A DNA stretch of 38,366 nt from an uncultured Alphaproteobacteria bacterium (GTDB taxonomy: Bacteria > Pseudomonadota > Alphaproteobacteria > Caulobacterales > Aquidulcibacteraceae), in NCBI GenBank assembly GCA_902826245.1, contig CADEEA010000028.1, positions 1-38,366 on the forward strand, in the 5' to 3' direction. The notes beneath the pieces were generated by a model. That model saw only the letters and a list, made by a program, of their open reading frames with translations, had not been told where the DNA came from and did not search any database. The translations under genes were made by a program, and so were the position numbers. This document shows, piece by piece, positions 34,413 through 38,366 of this stretch (positions are counted from its first letter, which is position 1; each line of letters begins with the position of its first letter).

Positions 34413-35890
34413 GGATTTGCTCCCGCGAGAAACGCCGAGGCGCTGCCCGTCTCGTCGCCGCGGCTCAAGTCTCGCGCCGTGAACCGCAAGGCATGCGTGC
34501 CCGCTTCGATTCCGGGCGGAACGGTGACGTGCAGCCGCAGCGTGGTGACGCCATCGGCGCGCGCCCCGATCACGACTGGCCCGCCGCCGGTAATTCCGGT
34601 CGCGTGCAAGCGCGCGCCCTGAAGGCCAGAGACTTCAATCGACACGCGACGCTCGAGTGCGCTCATGTTGATCACCTTGAAGACATAATCATTGCGCACC
34701 GATCCGTCGGCGAGACGCACGTACGGCGGACTGCGGTCGCGAATGACGTTAAGCTCAAAATCCGAGCGCGTCGCGAGCCCGTAGGCTAAGAGCGCAGCGA
34801 TTGCCGTCATCAACGTTCCGTAAAGGATCGTCCGTGGGCGCAGCAATCGGTAGCTGGTTCCCCTGCCCTGCTTGCGCCGCTCGAGATTGGCGTAGCTGTC
34901 ATAGGCGATGAGACCCGTTGGGCGCCCCACCTTGCGCATTACCTCATCGCAAGCGTCAACACACAATGCGCAATTGATGCACTCGAGTTGATCGCCGTCG
35001 CGGATGTCGATCCCTTGCGGGCACACGGCGACGCATTGTCGGCAATCGATGCAATCGCCGCGCCCTTCCCAACTCTCGCCCTTCTTGTGCGGCCCGCGCG
35101 GCTCGCCACGATCGGGGCGATAGGTCACCGAGAGCGCATCCTTGTCGATCATCGCAGCCTGAATGCGCGGCCATGGGCACATATAGGTGCACACCTGCTC
35201 ACGCATGCTTCCTGCGAGTATGTAGGTTGTAAAGGTCAGCAGCCCGATAAACAGATAGGCGGGCGTGCTGGCTTGGCCGCTGAAAATATCGTGGAAGAGC
35301 GTCGGCGCATCGCCGAAATAAAACACCCATGCCCCGCCGGTAGCGGCGGCGATCAGGAGCCAGAGCGTATGCTTGGCTAACTTCTTGCCTACCTTGGAAG
35401 CGCTCATCGGCGCCTTTTCGAGCCGCATGCGCTCGTTGCGGTCACCCTCGATCCAGCGCTCGACATGGATGTACAGATCGGTCCACACCGTCTGCGGGCA
35501 GGCGTAGCCGCACCACACGCGCCCAAACAATGCCGACGAAAGGAAGATGCCGAAAGCGGCGAGGATCAAAAGGCCGGCGAAGAAATACACTTCCTGCGGC
35601 CACAACTCGATAAAGAAAAAATAAAATCGCCGCCCTTCGAAGTCGATCAGCACGGCCTGATCTGGGCGGCCGTCGCCGCGGTCCCAGCGTAACCACGGCG
35701 TGATGTAATAGATCGCAAGCAGCACAGCCATCGCCGCCCATTTGAGGTTGCGAAATGTTCCGTGCGCCAGCTTCGGATGGATTTGGGCGCGCTTCTTGTA
35801 AAGCGCGCGCGCCTCTTTTGAATTGACCGCACTCGCATCGATGGAGAGGTCGTCCCGGCCTGTTGTGTCGATGAGCGTTGTTTTACTCAT
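34409..35890 (-). CDS. ccoG: Ferredoxin-like assembly protein CcoG (FixG/RdxA)
   Basis: A 493-aa membrane protein with about five transmembrane helices and two 4Fe-4S clusters: C280-C283-C286-C290 and C304-C307-C310-C314. Two extra Cys motifs, CGYACPQ (127-133) and CTYMCPW (234-240), are typical of the family. A C-terminal Ig-like periplasmic domain follows. CcoG is implicated in reducing copper for cbb3 assembly. The start chosen is 35890 (MSKTTLIDTTGRDD); a longer frame to 36004 overlaps ccoP and is not protein-like. It starts 19 bases after the ccoP stop. Confidence 0.94.
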   Translation of the reverse strand: MSKTTLIDTTGRDDLSIDASAVNSKEARALYKKRAQIHPKLAHGTFRNLKWAAMAVLLAIYYITPWLRWDRGDGRPDQAVLIDFEGRRFYFFFIELWPQEVYFFAGLLILAAFGIFLSSALFGRVWCGYACPQTVWTDLYIHVERWIEGDRNERMRLEKAPMSASKVGKKLAKHTLWLLIAAATGGAWVFYFGDAPTLFHDIFSGQASTPAYLFIGLLTFTTYILAGSMREQVCTYMCPWPRIQAAMIDKDALSVTYRPDRGEPRGPHKKGESWEGRGDCIDCRQCVAVCPQGIDIRDGDQLECINCALCVDACDEVMRKVGRPTGLIAYDSYANLERRKQGRGTSYRLLRPRTILYGTLMTAIAALLAYGLATRSDFELNVIRDRSPPYVRLADGSVRNDYVFKVINMSALERRVSIEVSGLQGARLHATGITGGGPVVIGARADGVTTLRLHVTVPPGIEAGTHALRFTARDLSRGDETGSASAFLAGANP

Positions 35891-35909
35891 CTCGTGTTGA
35901 CCCGCAGCG

Positions 35910-36824
35910 TCATTGTGGGGGTGTGGGTGGCGTCGGCGTCGCGTCCGGTTCGCCGCCGCCCATCTCGTGGACATAATAGGCGAGCGAGCGCAGCGTGCCC
36001 GCATCGAATCGCGCCTCCCAGGACGGCATGACGCCCCCGCGCCCCTGCTCTATCTGCCTGCGAATTTCCGCACGCGACCCGCCGTAGAGCCACAAATCGT
36101 CCTTGAGACTGGGCGCCCCGATGCGGCGATCGCCGGCCCCTTCGACGCCATGGCAGGACGCGCACTGTTCCTGATAGACCGCAGCGCCACGCGCGGCTGC
36201 GGCCATATCCGGCGTCAAGCGTGCGCGCGCCATCGAGATAGAGATCACGTACTCCGTAGCGTCGCCGATCTGCCGCGGCGACAACAAGCCGTCGCGGCCA
36301 AACGCAGGCATCTGCGAGAGCCGCGCGTCGGGATGGCTGGAGCGAATGCCGACGCGTATGGTCTGCTCAATGTCGGCCAACGTGCCGCCCCAGATCCACA
36401 CATTGTCGGCCAATACAGGAAAGCCCGGAGCGCCGCCGCCGCCAGCGCCATGGCAGGTCGCGCAATTGTCGCCGAACGCTGACTGGCCCGCCGCAATCGC
36501 GAACTGCTGCAATTCTGGGTCCGCGGCGATGCCTGCCGCACTCGCATCGGCGAGACGGGCGAACATTGGCGCACGCGCGCTCTGCAGCGCCTGCACTTCC
36601 GCGGCGACATTGCGCCGGTCGGACCAATTCAGCACGCCCCGCGTGTAACCGTTCCCCAGCGGCCAGGCTGGCATCAGCACCCAATAAATCACGGCCGCGA
36701 CGATGCTGGCGTAGAACACGATGAGCCACCAGCGTGGCAGCGGCGTGTCGAGTTCACGCAACCCGTCCCATTCGTGCCCGGTCGTTTGCATGCCGGTGGC
36801 TTCGTCGCGCTCGCTATTGGCCAT
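35910..36824 (-). CDS. ccoP: cbb3 oxidase diheme subunit CcoP
   Basis: 304 aa. One transmembrane helix (about 32-52) and two cytochrome c domains with CATCH (121-125) and CASCH (221-225). Likely axial methionines are M172 (MPAFG) and M266 (MPSWE). It passes electrons to CcoO and CcoN in the periplasm. The ATG at 36824 has GGAGG six bases upstream. It overlaps ccoQ by 11 bases. A Pro-rich C-terminus follows the second heme domain. Confidence 0.96.
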   Translation of the reverse strand: MANSERDEATGMQTTGHEWDGLRELDTPLPRWWLIVFYASIVAAVIYWVLMPAWPLGNGYTRGVLNWSDRRNVAAEVQALQSARAPMFARLADASAAGIAADPELQQFAIAAGQSAFGDNCATCHGAGGGGAPGFPVLADNVWIWGGTLADIEQTIRVGIRSSHPDARLSQMPAFGRDGLLSPRQIGDATEYVISISMARARLTPDMAAAARGAAVYQEQCASCHGVEGAGDRRIGAPSLKDDLWLYGGSRAEIRRQIEQGRGGVMPSWEARFDAGTLRSLAYYVHEMGGGEPDATPTPPTPPQ

Positions 36825-36978
36825 CTTCGCCTCCGTCATCGAGCGCCGCGCGCGCGGCATGTTTGAACTTCTCGCCATTGCCCGGCCAAAGCGCGTAGAG
36901 CACCGCGCCGGCGAAACACAACGCCAGCAAGCCAAGCCCCCAGGTTTCGGCAAAGTGCGCCGATTGCTCGTAGCTCAT
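36814..36978 (-). CDS. ccoQ: cbb3 oxidase small subunit CcoQ
   Basis: A 54-aa protein with one transmembrane helix (about 11-31), the WPGNGEKFKHAA segment just after it, and an acidic tail. CcoQ (FixQ) stabilises the oxidase complex. It lies in the standard place between ccoO and ccoP, four bases after the ccoO stop, with GGTGAGG as ribosome binding site. Confidence 0.92.
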   Translation of the reverse strand: MSYEQSAHFAETWGLGLLALCFAGAVLYALWPGNGEKFKHAARAALDDGGEDGQ

Positions 36979-36982
36979 CGCC

Positions 36983-37717
36983 TCACCTTTGGTTTTCAGG
37001 CGCTTCGGCCTGGTAGGTGCTGAAATCCACGCCCGCGCCGAGCATTTGCAAGTAGGCGATCAGCGCATCCATTTCGGTGACGCGCGATGGGTCGCCATCA
37101 AAGTCGCGTACGACCGCACCCGGATAACGCTGCTCGAAATCGTATGCGGCGTCGCCGTTGGGCTCGGCCTGTGCGCGCGCGTCGATGACGGCGTTTGCCT
37201 GTTGCACATCCGTGTAGGGCACCCGCAGCATCCGATTCACGCGCAGATGATCTTGCATGCGCGAAACGTCGAGTTCGGCGCGCGCCAAGAATCGATAGGG
37301 CGGCATGATCGATCCCGGCACCATCGAGCGCGGATCTTCCAAGTGCGCGCGGTGCCATTCGTCCGAATAGCGCCCGCCCACGCGCGCCAAGTCTGGCCCC
37401 GTGCGCTTCGAGCCCCACTGGAACGGGTGATCGTACATGCTCTCCGCCGCGAGCGAGTAATGGCCGTAGCGCTCCACCTCGTCGCGCAGCGGGCGGATCA
37501 TTTGCGAATGGCAGGTGTAGCAACCCTCGCGGATATAAATCTGCCGGCCGGCGAGTTCGAGCGGCGTATAGGGCCGCACACCCTCGACGCGCTCGATCGT
37601 GCTCTCGATGAAGAACAGCGGCGTGATCTGCACCAAACCGCCAATCGACACCACAACCAGAATGCCGATGAGCAGAATGAGGGAGTGCCGCTCGAACCAT
37701 TTATGGAAGGACCACAT
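36983..37717 (-). CDS. ccoO: cbb3 oxidase monoheme subunit CcoO
   Basis: 244 aa. One N-terminal transmembrane helix (about 12-30) and a cytochrome c domain with CYTCH (66-70) and a likely Met ligand in [10 protein letters not shown]. Residues [15 protein letters not shown] and [12 protein letters not shown] are strongly conserved in CcoO. It relays electrons from CcoP to CcoN. It starts 11 bases after the ccoN stop. Confidence 0.96.
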   Translation of the reverse strand: MWSFHKWFERHSLILLIGILVVVSIGGLVQITPLFFIESTIERVEGVRPYTPLELAGRQIYIREGCYTCHSQMIRPLRDEVERYGHYSLAAESMYDHPFQWGSKRTGPDLARVGGRYSDEWHRAHLEDPRSMVPGSIMPPYRFLARAELDVSRMQDHLRVNRMLRVPYTDVQQANAVIDARAQAEPNGDAAYDFEQRYPGAVVRDFDGDPSRVTEMDALIAYLQMLGAGVDFSTYQAEAPENQR

Positions 37718-37728
37718 CGTCGCCGCCC

Positions 37729-38366
37729 CTATTCCGCCGCGACCGCGGCTGGTTGCACCGGCACGTCGGAGGCGCGCTCATGCGCTGGCGCGCTGCCGGT
37801 AGCAGTGCGCCACAAATTGTACGCCATCACCAAAGCGCCCACGACGAACAATCCGCCCCCGGTCGCACGGATGACGTTCAACAGAAATTTGGCGTCGACG
37901 GTCTCGATGAAAGCATATTGGAGGAAGCCGAACTCATTGTAGGCGCGCAGCATCAGGCCTTCCATCACGCCCGAAATCCACATCGAGGTGATGTAAAGCA
38001 CAATGCCCATGGTGGAGAGCCAGAAGTGCCATTCCACCAGGGCGTTCGAGTGGAGCCGCTCACGCTTCCACAGCCACGGCACGAGGCAATAGAGCGCGCC
38101 GAACGAAACAAACCCAACCCAACCCAGCGCGCCAGAATGCACGTGGCCGATGGTCCAATCCGTATAGTGCGAGAGCGAGTTGACGGCGCGGATGCTCATC
38201 ACCGGGCCTTCGAACGTGCTCATGCCGTAGAACGCGACCGACACAACGAGCATACGCAACACCGGGTCGGTGCGGAGTTTGTCCCATGCGCCGGAGAGCG
38301 TCATCAGGCCGTTGATCATGCCGCCCCAGGAGGGCATCCACAGCATGATCGAGAAGGTCGCGCCCA
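37729..38366 (-). CDS. ccoN: cbb3 oxidase catalytic subunit CcoN, C-terminal part
   Basis: The last about 211 residues of CcoN; the gene runs off the right end. The frame stays open to 38366 with [15 protein letters not shown] at the edge. [11 protein letters not shown] holds the two histidines expected as ligands of the two hemes. About five membrane helices are seen. CcoN reduces oxygen at a heme b3-CuB site. It is the first of eight minus-strand cco genes, so the operon promoter, and any FNR/FixK site, lie outside. Confidence 0.96.
   Translation of the reverse strand, partial: GATFSIMLWMPSWGGMINGLMTLSGAWDKLRTDPVLRMLVVSVAFYGMSTFEGPVMSIRAVNSLSHYTDWTIGHVHSGALGWVGFVSFGALYCLVPWLWKRERLHSNALVEWHFWLSTMGIVLYITSMWISGVMEGLMLRAYNEFGFLQYAFIETVDAKFLLNVIRATGGGLFVVGALVMAYNLWRTATGSAPAHERASDVPVQPAAVAAE

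Overview
The window is a GC-rich, densely packed stretch of chromosome from an alphaproteobacterium. Evidence: a complete cbb3 oxidase operon with the ccoG-H-I-S assembly genes, an rsmB-rpe-heparinase gene run, a glutathione-dependent formaldehyde pathway, many GTG/TTG starts and 4-nt gene overlaps. Some features (XRE/DUF2975 pair, toxin-acyltransferase-like protein, REP-like palindromes) suggest a Caulobacterales/Hyphomonadaceae-type organism, but that is inference. I found no rRNA, tRNA, CRISPR array, insertion sequence or prophage module.

Layout. 1-4.6 kb: intergenic hairpins, a fumarylacetoacetate-hydrolase-family enzyme, a very large DUF2339 membrane protein and a small secreted protein. 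4.6-8.1 kb: a GFA-family protein, a one-TM unknown, frmA (formaldehyde detoxification), a Phd/YefM-like protein with a basic tail, and an unrecognised 100-aa protein. 8.3-9.9 kb: a class III nucleotidyl cyclase and an inositol-monophosphatase-family enzyme. 9.9-12.5 kb: a co-directional trio (coiled-coil/4-TM protein, membrane-anchored vWA-like protein, small degenerate GIY-YIG-like protein), the best candidate for an undescribed system. 12.5-16.2 kb: glycerophosphodiesterase lipoprotein, small membrane protein, acyl-CoA dehydrogenase, EamA transporter. 16.2-21 kb: orphan HlyC-like acyltransferase, a divergent EF-G paralog, a metallo-beta-lactamase-fold lipoprotein, and an XRE regulator with its DUF2975 partner. 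21-25.7 kb: small membrane protein, a phospholipase-like/helix-hairpin-helix fusion, a GmrSD-type DUF262/DUF1524 defence protein, and murI. 25.9-31.4 kb: a metallo-beta-lactamase-fold protein that lost its metal motif, a DUF3108 protein, rsmB, rpe and heparinase II/III. 31.5-38.4 kb: ccoNOQP-ccoGHIS on the minus strand, with ccoN cut by the window end.

How the genes work together. The cco cluster makes and matures a high-affinity terminal oxidase for low-oxygen respiration: CcoNOP are catalytic, CcoI supplies copper, and CcoG/H/Q/S assist assembly. FrmA and possibly the GFA protein handle S-hydroxymethylglutathione. The rest is mostly housekeeping plus lineage-specific proteins. Several proteins look like family members that have lost catalytic residues: the EF-G paralog, the MBL-fold protein, the HlyC-like protein and the GIY-YIG-like protein. 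A recurring structural trait is convergent gene pairs whose stop codons interlock by four bases.
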